The translations under genes and the position numbers were made by a program. Of a stretch of 48,894 nt of DNA, positions 1 through 11,876 are shown one piece after another (positions within the stretch are counted from its first letter, which is position 1; every line of letters starts with the position of its first letter). Below the pieces are notes generated by a model. That model did no database searches, had not been told where the DNA came from, and saw only the letters and a program-made list of their open reading frames with translations. The stretch comes from an uncultured Clostridia bacterium (GTDB lineage: Bacteria > Bacillota > Clostridia > Oscillospirales > CAG-272). Location: the NCBI GenBank assembly GCA_944381085.1, contig CALWJX010000016.1, positions 1 to 48,894 on the forward strand, given 5' to 3'.

Positions 1-75
1 CCGCCGTGTACCGAACGGTACGCACGGTGGTGTGAGAGGTCGGCTACTCAATTAATGGGTAGCCTCCTACTCGAT
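1..75 (+). mobile_element. 3' end of a group II intron (domains V and VI)
   Basis: Positions 1-30 fold as a canonical domain V. An 8-bp lower helix (1-8 with 23-30) contains the CGC catalytic triad on its 5' strand, a two-base CG bulge sits at 21-22, and a short upper helix (9-12 with 17-20) closes on a GAAC tetraloop. Positions 34-72 fold as domain VI. GAGAGG pairs with CCT and CTC around a single unpaired A69, the expected branch-point adenosine, and a distal stem is formed by 42-49 with 57-64. The intron should end at about 75 in ...CTCGAT, seven bases from the branch A. The intron body and its reverse transcriptase lie before the window. Domain V structure is highly specific, so the call is fairly firm; the exact 3' junction is inferred. 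Confidence 0.8.
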
Positions 76-207
76 TTAATAATTGAGATGTACGTTGCTT
101 AAGAGGAGGAGATACAGTCTCCCACAGAAATAATTGAATGTTTATTGTGTCGGAGACAAAGGCAACCGCGTGTGATATGCCTCTGTTATAAATCGGTGCA
201 AATGATT
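76..207. other. 3' flank of the intron, no gene recognised
   Basis: This stretch separates the intron end from the stop codon of the minus-strand GyrI-like gene. It holds a short hairpin (GGAGA with TCTCC near 106-120) but no convincing ORF with a ribosome site. An overlapping plus-strand frame from 145 is a shadow of the minus-strand gene. Confidence 0.4.
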
Positions 208-750
208 TTAGTTTGCGTTGTCGGGTTTATCGCGTCTGATAAAGTAACAGGTGTCCACAATAACATTTCCAAACTCATCGGGCGTGGTAAACCGGGGGCA
301 CTGATAACGCTCGAAAAACCAGAATGCTCCGTTATCGTCTGTTATCATTTCCATGCCATGGTCAGCCAGACGGGGACAGATCACATCTTCACGCCCGTAC
401 AGTTCTCCGCAGGCTTCATTGCCGTAAACCCAAACCACGCCGATGTCGGAGGCGGAAAAGTCCACATGATCCAAGCCTTCGGGTATATCAGTATCGGATT
501 TTGTGAACATCCCGATCCAATATTGAAAGGGTTCGCCATCCCTGTAGCGCATGAGTCCGATTGTAGCGCCGCTGTCCTCGAAGAATTCATTCTTTCCGGC
601 AGATGCTTCGATTTTATCGAACAATCCGCTTTCAAAGGCCTCTGCCCATTTTGCCCCGAAGTTGCCGTTTACACGGTCGCTGTCGCCGTAACGTATGCCG
701 ATAAAACGAACGGCGGGCAGTTTTTGCCTGTAAATTCGTTTGATTTCCAT
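208..750 (-). CDS. GyrI-like / AraC effector-binding domain protein
   Basis: This 180-residue soluble protein has the layout of a stand-alone GyrI-like small-molecule binding domain. The N-terminal strand MEIKRIYRQKLPAVRFIGIRY is followed by a helix, a central GLMRYRDGEPFQYWIGMF segment and a C-terminal strand-rich half. These domains are found alone or fused to AraC-type helix-turn-helix regions, where they bind amphipathic or cationic ligands. No helix-turn-helix or membrane segment is present, so it is not a regulator by itself. An AAAGGAG-like ribosome site lies just upstream of the start. It stands alone between the intron end and the beta-galactosidase. The family is likely; the ligand is unknown. 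Confidence 0.65.
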   Translation of the reverse strand: MEIKRIYRQKLPAVRFIGIRYGDSDRVNGNFGAKWAEAFESGLFDKIEASAGKNEFFEDSGATIGLMRYRDGEPFQYWIGMFTKSDTDIPEGLDHVDFSASDIGVVWVYGNEACGELYGREDVICPRLADHGMEMITDDNGAFWFFERYQCPRFTTPDEFGNVIVDTCYFIRRDKPDNAN

Positions 751-900
751 GTTTTTCTCCTTTAAGTAAATATTATTTTACTTTTTTTGAAAGATTGTCA
801 ATCCAAAGAACAATTAAATACATTTTTTACGAGAGAGCAACGTGAAAATTTAACTTTTCAGCGTCGAGTGTATATGAACTGTACGGGTGAATTTTCTGAA

Positions 901-926
901 AAGCCGAATGTTTTTTGTTTCGGCTT
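901..926 (-). terminator. possible terminator after the beta-galactosidase gene
   Basis: AAGCCGAA (901-908) and TTCGGCTT (919-926) form a perfect 8-bp stem. Read on the minus strand it lies about 36 bases past the beta-galactosidase stop codon and ends in TTTTC, giving only a short U tract. Confidence 0.45.
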
Positions 927-961
927 CATTATTTGACCGAAAGTTTTTCGGGAGAATTATA

Positions 962-4114
<3,153 letters not shown>

Positions 4115-4141
4115 TTATACTTGAATTTCGGTTTATGTCTG

Positions 4142-4177
4142 TATGCTAATTTTAGCATATTTTATTTATATAGTCAA
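4142..4177 (-). promoter_or_regulatory. lacZ promoter with overlapping palindromic operator
   Basis: On the minus strand TTGACT (4172-4177) is followed by a 17-base spacer and TAAAAT (4149-4154). The -10 box lies inside a perfect inverted repeat, TATGCTAA-TT-TTAGCATA (4142-4159), a likely repressor site. Confidence 0.7.
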
Positions 4178-4266
4178 GCGGAATTGCATTGGGTTTTATG
4201 TACAAATTATTGGTTGCGTTTTTGTGGATTGTGACGGTTTTGATTTTTTTGAGAAAAAATTTCAGA

Positions 4267-4301
4267 AACCGGTTTACAAACCGTTCAAATAATGCTATAC
4301 T
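4267..4301 (+). promoter_or_regulatory. promoter of the phosphotransferase pseudogene
   Basis: TTTACA (4273-4278), a 17-base spacer and TATACT (4296-4301) form a good SigA promoter. The -35 box overlaps the palindrome AAACCGGTTT (4267-4276). The leader of about 125 bases contains a small GCTGCC-CGAA-GGCAGC hairpin (4350-4365). It is divergent from the lacZ promoter. Confidence 0.6.
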
Positions 4302-4433
4302 AATTTAAATTTGAAAACCACAAATTATTTATTTTTCATGTCTATTTGAGCTGCCCGAAGGCAGCATGGGAGATCATTATGGGAATTTGCAATAAACTCT
4401 TGTAATAATGAATTATTCACAGGAGGTTATAAT

Positions 4434-5390
4434 ATGAGAAAAACAATTGATAATGAGGATCATATCATAAATGAACTGACAAATTTTATTTTGACCGAAT
4501 ACGGTATTGAAGTCCGCGAAGTCACGCCTGCAGAGCGCGGTTTTTATGGGGAGACTTAGCGCGTACATACAGAAAACGGACAGTATTTTCTAAAGATTGA
4601 TTACCTGAAAAATCGCAAAAACGACTATCGGAACAGTCTTGACGTAATTGAGTATATGACAGACAGCGGCATTTCTTTTATCCCGAAAATAATAAAAACG
4701 AAACGCGAAACGACTTACGGTGAATTTAACGGCGGAATGGCGGCGGTCTTTGAATATGTACGAGGACAGCATCTTGAGCAATGTTCAATAGAGCAGTTAT
4801 TCGGGCGTCTTTCAAAGATATATAAACTGAAAACCGATGAAATCTCTCTGAAAGCGGAAAACTTCGGGGCGGATACAATTGATACCTTCCACATCTTGAA
4901 AAACAGCGACGGGTTGCCCCGTGAATTTTTGCAGTTCATTGACAAAAAAGCGTTCATTATATCCGGATATGAAGAACGGCTCAGATATTTTTCCGCGAAA
5001 TGCCGTGAAGATAAGTATGTTTTTCATATTACACACGGTGACGCCGGAGGAAACTGTATTTTAAATGACGGTGATATTTATATTGTTGACTGGGATTCCG
5101 TTATGCTTGCGCCGATTGAGCGCGACGCATGGGTATATATGAATGACAAACGTCAGCTTGATATAATATATTCGGTTCTTGCGGAAAATCATGTGGATTA
5201 TATACCGTGTCAAAATCTGCTTTGTTATTATTGCTATTATTTCTTTTTTTATTATCTTGACGAATATCTGAAAATGATTTTATGTACGGAAAACTCGGAA
5301 CATATAAAAGAGACGGCAAGGAACATGTCCGAGTATCTTGAGGACAGCTGGATATACCGGAGGTTAGACATTGCGGATAAAATCAGGTGA
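4434..5390 (+). pseudogene. APH/CotS-like phosphotransferase, interrupted by an amber codon
   Basis: A strong start (AGGAGG at 4421-4426, ATG at 4434) opens a frame that hits TAG at 4557-4559 (codon 42) and then continues unbroken to 5390. Across the stop the product would read GFYGET-stop-RVHTENGQYFLKIDY, the N-terminal lobe of an aminoglycoside-phosphotransferase fold; TGG to TAG is the simplest explanation. Downstream, HGDAGGNCIL is the catalytic-loop motif and IVDWDSV the metal-binding motif. Intact, it would be about 318 residues, similar to CotS-type spore-coat kinases and APH enzymes. Translation could restart at ATG 4656, but that would lose the nucleotide-binding lobe. TAG is a genuine stop elsewhere (tex ends in TAG). 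It may be a recent pseudogene or a sequencing error. Confidence 0.8.
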
Positions 5391-5469
5391 CGGCGTAAAA
5401 TGTCTGTGAATATACAAATTCTTCCGGACACTGTTGTACATTTTTAAAATTTATAAGGAGGCAATACTG

Positions 5470-6174
5470 TTGAGACTTGATAAGTTTTTGACAGACGCGG
5501 GAGTCGCGACCAGAACAGAGGCGGCAAGGGCGGCAAGAGAGGGAAAAATCAGTGTAAACAATATTATAATCAGAAAATCGGGTACTCATGTGGACCCTGT
5601 CTGCGATAAGATTATTTACTGTGGAAATGTCGTAACATATCGTGAGTTCACATATATAATGCTGAATAAGCCCGAAGGCTATGTAAGCTCAACCGATGAT
5701 CCTAAATCCCCCAATGTCCTGATGCTGCTGCCCGAAAGACTGCGCAGGATAGGACTTTTTCCGTGCGGGCGTCTTGATAAAAATACCGTGGGTCTTTTGT
5801 TGCTTACAAACAACGGTCCGCTGTCTCACAAGCTGTTGGCTCCCAAAAATCATGTTGAGAAAAAATACCGTTTCCGAGTTTCCGACGTGTTGTCCGCGGA
5901 GGATATAGACAGACTTGAGTCGGGGGTGGATATAGGCGGATATGTTACCGCGCCGTGCAGACTTGAAATGACGGGAGAAAATGAGGGGTTTATTTCCATT
6001 ACCGAGGGGAAGTATCATCAGATAAAACTTATGATGTCGGCGGTCGGAACGCACATAACCTTTCTCGAAAGGGTTTCGTTCGGTCCTATTGAGCTTGACA
6101 ATTCACTTGAGAGAGGAAGCTGGCGCTACCTGAGTGAAAATGAGCAGAGTCTTATCGAAAATGCTATGCGTTGA
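5470..6174 (+). CDS. RsuA-family 16S/23S rRNA pseudouridine synthase
   Basis: This converts a specific rRNA uridine to pseudouridine. The start is TTG at 5470, set by AAGGAGG at 5455-5461 with an 8-base spacing, and gives 234 residues. An N-terminal S4 RNA-binding domain (RLDKFLTDAGVATRTEAARAA) precedes the catalytic domain with GRLDKNTVGLLLLTNNG, whose Asp is the nucleophile, and the KKYRF and EGKYHQIKLM motifs typical of the RsuA/RluB/RluE/RluF branch. The target base cannot be decided here. It follows the broken phosphotransferase by about 80 bases and may share its transcript. Confidence 0.9.
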   Translation: MRLDKFLTDAGVATRTEAARAAREGKISVNNIIIRKSGTHVDPVCDKIIYCGNVVTYREFTYIMLNKPEGYVSSTDDPKSPNVLMLLPERLRRIGLFPCGRLDKNTVGLLLLTNNGPLSHKLLAPKNHVEKKYRFRVSDVLSAEDIDRLESGVDIGGYVTAPCRLEMTGENEGFISITEGKYHQIKLMMSAVGTHITFLERVSFGPIELDNSLERGSWRYLSENEQSLIENAMR

Positions 6175-6284
6175 TAAAGAAATGCGACGACGGATCTGAT
6201 TCGCGTTATTTTTAAAGTCGCGGATCAATTAAGATAAATTTATACAACCAATGCCGCGCAGCGGCGGAAAGGAATAATTATATT

Positions 6285-7547
6285 ATGAAAAAAACAAACA
6301 GATTTCCCATTTGTTATTGGTGCGGAATACCGCATAAATTTCTGCACACACCGGACGGCAAAATAGACCGCAGCCGTGTGGAGGAAATGAAAGAAGCGGG
6401 TATAAATCTTATTGATTCGATGTATTCTCCCGAGGAAAACAAGGAAATGCTGAAGATAGCCGAGGAACTTGGGCTTGATGTTATCGTTTATGACAGCAGG
6501 ATATCCGACGCAATAAAAAATCCCGACAGAAGAAGAGAGCTGCTGTTTGCGGTTGCAGGCGACTACAAGGATTATCCCGCACTGTTTTCGTATCATATTG
6601 TTGACGAGCCTTCAAGCGCTATGTTTGAAACTCTTGCCGATATCAGAAAGATTCTGGGTGAGGCAGACCCGGAGCATGAAGCATACATTAATCTTTTCCC
6701 GAATTATGCCTCTCCGGAGCAGCTCGGAAACGCCACATATGCGGAGCACATAGAGGAATATATCAAAACGGTTAGTCCCGAAATAGTAAGCTACGACCAC
6801 TATCACTTTATAAAGGGAGAGCCGGTGCCGCATCCCGAAATTGAGGATGAAAGGGAGCGGATGATTTTCGAGTCTGCTTGCTCAAAGGTTGAAAGAGCCG
6901 GGTTTTTCGACAATTTTGAAATCGTGAGGGAAATTTGTCTTAAATACAATGTTCCGTATATGATAATCGTGCTTGTGGTCGAACACGGACCGTACAGGAA
7001 TCTGAGCGAGGCGGAAATACGCTGGGAAGTATTTCAGTCGCTCGCGTACGGAACCGAAAGAATGTGTTATTTCACATATTGGACTCCCGGTGTTGACAAC
7101 ACGGACAGCGACAGCTATTGGCATTGGAAAAACGGCATGATATCCAAAGACGGCGAAAGAACCGAGCATTACTACATGATCAAGGAAATAAACGCCGAAC
7201 TTTCAAAGATGGGCGATGCGCTCATGAATAAAAAGAGCATTGGCGTATTCCACACTAACAGCGCCCCCGAAACCAAAACAAAACTTTTTGACGGCTTCGG
7301 AGCGGTGAAAGCCATACGCGGAGATGATATGACGGTCGGATTTTTTGAGGGAGGATACGCGGTCTTTGCGAACAAGAGCTACGAAAAAGAGTGCAGCGCC
7401 GACATTTTCACGGAAAGCATGATTGAGATTTTTGATACCGAATCCTCTGAGTGGATAACGGTTGAGTCGGTCGACGGCAAATATTCGCTTTCTCTCGATC
7501 CCGGCGACGGATTGCTGGTTCATTTTCTTGAAAAGATCAAAATTTAA
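6285..7547 (+). CDS. cytoplasmic TIM-barrel glycoside hydrolase-like protein (GH42-like)
   Basis: This 420-residue protein lacks a signal peptide. It has the pattern of a (beta/alpha)8 glycosidase of the GH42/GH5 clan: GINLIDSMYSPEENKEML early, FSYHIVDEPSS (residues 101-111, candidate acid/base Glu), SYDHYHF, and IIVLVVEHGP with a second acidic residue, then SLAYGTERMCYFTYWTPG, which resembles the late barrel strands of GH42 enzymes. The last 90 residues look like a small beta-sandwich. I cannot assign a named family or a substrate. AAAGGA lies 11 bases before the ATG. The GH13 gene follows after 48 bases, so both are probably co-transcribed and act on imported oligosaccharides. Confidence 0.6.
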   Translation: MKKTNRFPICYWCGIPHKFLHTPDGKIDRSRVEEMKEAGINLIDSMYSPEENKEMLKIAEELGLDVIVYDSRISDAIKNPDRRRELLFAVAGDYKDYPALFSYHIVDEPSSAMFETLADIRKILGEADPEHEAYINLFPNYASPEQLGNATYAEHIEEYIKTVSPEIVSYDHYHFIKGEPVPHPEIEDERERMIFESACSKVERAGFFDNFEIVREICLKYNVPYMIIVLVVEHGPYRNLSEAEIRWEVFQSLAYGTERMCYFTYWTPGVDNTDSDSYWHWKNGMISKDGERTEHYYMIKEINAELSKMGDALMNKKSIGVFHTNSAPETKTKLFDGFGAVKAIRGDDMTVGFFEGGYAVFANKSYEKECSADIFTESMIEIFDTESSEWITVESVDGKYSLSLDPGDGLLVHFLEKIKI

Positions 7548-7595
7548 ATTTTGTGTGAAAAATCCGGGGTTACTGTGCCTGAAAGGTAAAGAATC

Positions 7596-9392
7596 ATGCT
7601 TAAGATAATTGAAAACTCGGGAACCGATTACGTGCTGTCCGTGCCTTCTGATGTTTACGAGAGCAACAGGGAAGATATTGTATATCTGCAAAGGGTGTTG
7701 GTTGAGAAATACGGTGTAAGTACGCATGTTTCTTCAGAGGGAAAGCATAAAATCGGGTTTGTTCGGGAGGGCGACTCTCTTGATTACAGTATATCCGTAA
7801 ATGAAGAAACCGGCGATATTACCGTAAAAGCGGGTAGCACGGAGGCAATGAAAGCCGCGATATTGAGATTTATAACTCAATATTGCACAAATGACGGTGA
7901 GATACTTGAAATATCCGCGGACGATAACGTAAAGTACAGTTACTTTACCGAAAAGATTGATAACGGTAAATATCTGTCATACCGTGGAGGAAGGAAAACC
8001 GCGCTTGCGCCCTCTGACAGTTCCGGGGAGCTTATGACCCCGGATTGGCTTGACAGCCTGGTTATGGTCGAACTCAGGACAGATATTGCTTCCATAGGCG
8101 GAGGGTTCAGAGAGTCATACGACCTGATAGATTTCTATGCCCGGACCGGCGTCAACGGTCTGTGGCTTGCGCCGATATATAAAAGAGGGCCGGAAGGCAA
8201 CGGATACGGCAATTTCGGTCTGCAAAGCCTCGAGCCGGATTTGACCGGAACGGATGATGACGGGCAGGGTTGGCAGACGGTCAGGGATTTTATTGATTAT
8301 GCCCATTCAAAAGGTATATATATTTTTCTGGATATTATCAGCTGGGGAACCATGAATGACGCTCCGCTTAAATCCGAACATCCCGATTGGTTTGACGGAA
8401 GCGCGTGGGGAAACGCGGCGTTCAACTGGAAAAATGACGAGTTTAAAGAATGGTATATTTCAAATGCCGTCGCGAATATCGAAAAGACCGGAGCCGACGG
8501 ATACCGGTGCGACTGCGAGCCTTTTACCGCAGGATACGGGGTTTTTGCCGAGATTAGAAAGCGTCTGAGCGACAAGGGGATATACATCGTGATAATGAGC
8601 GAAGAGGGCGGTCTTCGCAAAAATTCATTTGATTTGGAACAGGACGGCGTTCTTGATTACGGTTCGATGACCAGAGGTCAGCTGTACGAAAATCCCGTTA
8701 ATTTCTTTACGGACGGTTATCTTAATATCGTGGACGCCTCGAGGAACGGATATGGGCTGGGAGCCTCGGATTTGCAGGCAGACCCGAAAAAACGGGGAAC
8801 ATACAGGTATTATTCGAACTGCATAACAAACCATGACTATGTGGGAAGAAATGTGAACGGCAACAGGTTGAAGATAGGTTACGCCGCTGTTTTTGCTCCG
8901 TATATACCAATATGGTTTATGGGGGACGAATTCGGCGCCGAATGTGAAGGTAAAATTCTATACAATGAATATGTCGATTATTCGGTTATTATGACAGACC
9001 CGCAGAAGGCTTATTTCTATGAAGATGTCAAAATGATGCTGGCGATAAGGAGAAAGTACAGCGATATATTTGAGTATTTTCCGATGTCTCATAACGATAC
9101 AAATATATGTAAAGTGGAGGCGGACGGACTTAACGGTCTTCAGAATTACGCTAGATACAGAAATAACAGGGCGATTATAGTGCTTGCCAACAATGACTGT
9201 GAAAGCACGGGAGTCTGCCGTGTCAGAGTGCCTTATGAAGAATGCGGCATTTCCGGATACTCAGATTATGAGATTACCGATTTGCTGACGGGAAAGGTAA
9301 TTTATCAGGGAGAGTATCAGTATGCAGAGTGGTTTTCAACGATTGTTCCTTATCTCAGATGCGGGGTATATTTGGTTGAAGGCAAAAAATAA
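7596..9392 (+). CDS. GH13 alpha-amylase-family enzyme with an extra N-terminal domain
   Basis: The barrel has GH13 marks: region II GADGYRCDCEPF with nucleophile D306 after R304, region III IVIMSEEGG with acid/base E336, and region IV TNHD at 411-414 with the transition-state Asp. Region I is altered: the usual Asp-x-x-x-Asn-His reads DIISWG, so the conserved His is missing. Residues 1-100 (YVLSVPSDVYESNREDIVYLQRVL in part, then KIGFV and YSISV) resemble the beta-alpha-beta domain that precedes GH20 and GH67 catalytic domains, an unusual partner for GH13. No signal peptide is present, so it is intracellular. AAAGG lies 9 bases before the ATG. Substrate unknown; an alpha-glucoside is likely from the family. 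Confidence 0.8.
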   Translation: MLKIIENSGTDYVLSVPSDVYESNREDIVYLQRVLVEKYGVSTHVSSEGKHKIGFVREGDSLDYSISVNEETGDITVKAGSTEAMKAAILRFITQYCTNDGEILEISADDNVKYSYFTEKIDNGKYLSYRGGRKTALAPSDSSGELMTPDWLDSLVMVELRTDIASIGGGFRESYDLIDFYARTGVNGLWLAPIYKRGPEGNGYGNFGLQSLEPDLTGTDDDGQGWQTVRDFIDYAHSKGIYIFLDIISWGTMNDAPLKSEHPDWFDGSAWGNAAFNWKNDEFKEWYISNAVANIEKTGADGYRCDCEPFTAGYGVFAEIRKRLSDKGIYIVIMSEEGGLRKNSFDLEQDGVLDYGSMTRGQLYENPVNFFTDGYLNIVDASRNGYGLGASDLQADPKKRGTYRYYSNCITNHDYVGRNVNGNRLKIGYAAVFAPYIPIWFMGDEFGAECEGKILYNEYVDYSVIMTDPQKAYFYEDVKMMLAIRRKYSDIFEYFPMSHNDTNICKVEADGLNGLQNYARYRNNRAIIVLANNDCESTGVCRVRVPYEECGISGYSDYEITDLLTGKVIYQGEYQYAEWFSTIVPYLRCGVYLVEGKK

Positions 9393-9395
9393 ATT

Positions 9396-9426
9396 ATTTT
9401 CGGAGCGTCGCTTATTTTCCGAAAAT
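9396..9426. repeat. hairpin after the GH13 gene
   Basis: ATTTTCGGA (9396-9404) and TCCGAAAAT (9418-9426) are perfect 9-base arms just after the GH13 stop codon. No U tract follows, so it is more likely an mRNA 3'-end stabiliser or weak terminator than a strong one. Confidence 0.4.
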
Positions 9427-9515
9427 TGTAACCGTGCGATAACAATCAGGTAAAATTTATTTGATATAATTTAATGTTGTATTCAAAATCAGCGTAAAAA
9501 ACTCAAGGAGAACTA

Positions 9516-11669
9516 ATGGATATTATCAAAACACTTGCGGAGGAATTCAAATTAAAGGAGGAGCAGGTAAGAAAGACGGTTGAACTTATCGACGGCGGAG
9601 ACACGATACCTTTTATCGCGCGTTACCGCAAGGAGGTCACCGGAAGTCTTGACGACGCTGTTCTCAGAGATTTGTTTGACAGGCTTGAATATCTTCGCAA
9701 TATAGAAAAGAGAAAAGAGGAAGTCAAAGCTCTTATAGACGCGCAGGGAAAGCTTACTCCCGAAATTGAAAACGCGATATTAAACGCGAAGACGATAACC
9801 GAGGTGGACGATATATACCGCCCGTACAGACCCAAAAGAAAAACAAGGGCGTCGGTTGCGCGTGAAAAAGGTCTGGAAAATCTGGCTCTGCTGATAATGG
9901 AGCAGAGAAAAGAGTACAGCCCGTCAATAGAGGAGGAAGCACTCCTGTATGTCAGTGAGGAAAAGGGAGTAGCCGATGAAAAGGAAGCGCTTTCTGGAGC
10001 GTGCGATATTATTGCCGAAGATGTATCCGACAATGCGGAATACCGCAAAGCGGTGCGCGAGCTTACCTTTGAACACGGAGCGCTCAATGTGGAGAAAGCC
10101 AAAGACGAGGATTCTGTTTATTCCCAATATTATGAGTACAGCGAACCCATAAAAAAGATCCCGCCTCACAGAATTCTTGCCGTGAACCGCGGGGAGAAAG
10201 AAGAATTTTTAAAGGTATCGGTAACCGTATCTCCCGATATTGTTTTGAATTATCTGCTCAATTGTGTTGTGACCGAGCCGTGCAGCCCTGCGTATAAATA
10301 TATTACCGCGGCGGTAGTGGACAGTTACGAAAGGCTTATAGCGCCGTCTATAGAGCGTGAAATAAGGAACGATTTGTTTGATAACGCTTCTGAGGGGGCA
10401 ATTAAGGTTTTCGCGGATAATCTCGGACATTTGCTTATGCAGTCTCCGCTTAAGGGCAAGACCGTGCTCGGATTTGACCCGGGATATGTCAACGGCTGTA
10501 AGCTCGCGGTGGTTGATAAAACCGGCAAAGTGCTTGACACGGCGGTTATATACCCGACAAAGCCGAAGTCCAGAACCGAGGAAGCCGCAAGAGTGCTGAA
10601 AAATCTGATTAAAAAGCATAAGGTTGATGTAATCGCCATAGGCAACGGAACCGCTTCGAGAGAAAGCGAGATTTTTGTGTCGGACGTCCTCAAAACCATA
10701 CCGGAGTGCGACTGTAAATACATAATCGTCAGCGAGGCGGGGGCTTCGGTGTATTCGGCGTCAAAGCTCGCGACCGAGGAATTTCCGGATTTTGACGTAA
10801 TGCAAAGATCCGCGGTATCAATCGCGCGAAGACTTCAGGACCCTTTGGCAGAGCTTGTGAAAATCGATCCGAAGTCAATCGGGGTAGGGCAGTATCAGCA
10901 TGATATGAAGCCGGCAAGACTTGACAGCGCTTTGAGCGGAGTTGTGGAAGACTGCGTCAATTCAGTCGGCGTCGATGTGAATACGGCGTCATATTCGCTT
11001 CTTTCATATATTTCGGGAATCAATATGACAAGCGCGAAAAATATTGTAAAATATCGTGAGGAAAACGGAGAGTTTACCTCGCGCGCCGAGATCAAAAAAG
11101 TCCCGCGTATAGGGGATAAGGCGTTTGAGCAGTGCGCGGGATTTTTAAGGGTGCCGGGTTCAAGTGAAATACTTGACAATACCGGAGTTCACCCCGAGTC
11201 TTATGCCGCCGCCAAAGCATTGCTTGAAATGTTCGGATATACCGATGAGGATGTCAGACACGGCAATCTTAAAGATCTGCGCAAAGACGTGAACAAAAAG
11301 GGAATCGGGAAGGTGTGTACCGAGCTACAGATCGGAGAACCGACGCTTAAGGATATAATCGAGGAGCTTGAAAAGCCGGGACGCGACGTCCGCGACACTC
11401 TGCCTCCCCCGGTGTTGCGCGAAGACGTGCTTGAAATGGAGGATCTGAAGCCCGATATGATTCTCACCGGAACGGTGCGCAATGTTATTGATTTCGGCGC
11501 TTTTGTGGATATCGGCGTACATCAGGACGGTCTTGTGCACATATCGCAGATTTGCGACCGGTATATAAAACATCCCGCGGAGGTGTTGTCTGTAGGAGAT
11601 GTCGTAAAGGTGAAGGTGCTGAGCGTTGATATCGCGAAAAAGCGAATAGCTCTTACAATGAAAATATAG
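9516..11669 (+). CDS. tex: Tex-family S1 RNA-binding transcription accessory protein
   Basis: Tex binds nucleic acid and associates with transcription. The 717 residues fit the family. The N-terminal helical region starts MDIIKTLAEEFKLKEEQV and contains the family motif PFIARYRKEVTGSLDD. A YqgF-like RNase H fold holds VLGFDPGYVNGCKLAVVD and IAIGNGTASRE. Helix-hairpin-helix segments follow (SYISGINMTSAKNIVKYR, then KVPRIGDKAFEQCAGFLRV), and the S1 domain is at the C-terminus (LTGTVRNVIDFGAFVDIGVH). AAGGAG lies just before the ATG. The gene ends in TAG, which shows that TAG works as a normal stop here. It lies alone between the glycosidases and the ABC ATPase. Confidence 0.95.
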   Translation: MDIIKTLAEEFKLKEEQVRKTVELIDGGDTIPFIARYRKEVTGSLDDAVLRDLFDRLEYLRNIEKRKEEVKALIDAQGKLTPEIENAILNAKTITEVDDIYRPYRPKRKTRASVAREKGLENLALLIMEQRKEYSPSIEEEALLYVSEEKGVADEKEALSGACDIIAEDVSDNAEYRKAVRELTFEHGALNVEKAKDEDSVYSQYYEYSEPIKKIPPHRILAVNRGEKEEFLKVSVTVSPDIVLNYLLNCVVTEPCSPAYKYITAAVVDSYERLIAPSIEREIRNDLFDNASEGAIKVFADNLGHLLMQSPLKGKTVLGFDPGYVNGCKLAVVDKTGKVLDTAVIYPTKPKSRTEEAARVLKNLIKKHKVDVIAIGNGTASRESEIFVSDVLKTIPECDCKYIIVSEAGASVYSASKLATEEFPDFDVMQRSAVSIARRLQDPLAELVKIDPKSIGVGQYQHDMKPARLDSALSGVVEDCVNSVGVDVNTASYSLLSYISGINMTSAKNIVKYREENGEFTSRAEIKKVPRIGDKAFEQCAGFLRVPGSSEILDNTGVHPESYAAAKALLEMFGYTDEDVRHGNLKDLRKDVNKKGIGKVCTELQIGEPTLKDIIEELEKPGRDVRDTLPPPVLREDVLEMEDLKPDMILTGTVRNVIDFGAFVDIGVHQDGLVHISQICDRYIKHPAEVLSVGDVVKVKVLSVDIAKKRIALTMKI

Positions 11670-11730
11670 AATTTTAATATATTAAAATTATAAATGCTTA
11701 AAATCACTTTTTCAACACAAAACAATAATT

Positions 11731-11755
11731 CTGTTTGTAAGTTGTGTACAAACAG
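11731..11755. repeat. 8-bp inverted repeat in the tex to ABC-ATPase gap
   Basis: CTGTTTGT (11731-11738) and ACAAACAG (11748-11755) are perfect arms about 60 bases past tex and 120 bases before the next gene. It could be an operator or an RNA hairpin. No U tract follows. Confidence 0.35.
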
Positions 11756-11876
11756 TTTGCGTGAATTTTGGGCAAAAAGTCTCTTTAATTTTTGAGTTTT
11801 TTTTGGTAGAATATTAATGTTAAAATTAAGGTTCATATTGCATAAACCAATATATTATACTTAGGAGGAATTTTAA

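Noticed and set aside
145..765. A long plus-strand frame opposite the GyrI-like gene
   Set aside because: It is a shadow: the minus-strand frame has the RBS, start and domain pattern.
4656..5390. The phosphotransferase as a shorter intact gene from ATG 4656
   Set aside because: There is no RBS, and the frame with its strong RBS and conserved N-terminal lobe lies upstream of the TAG.
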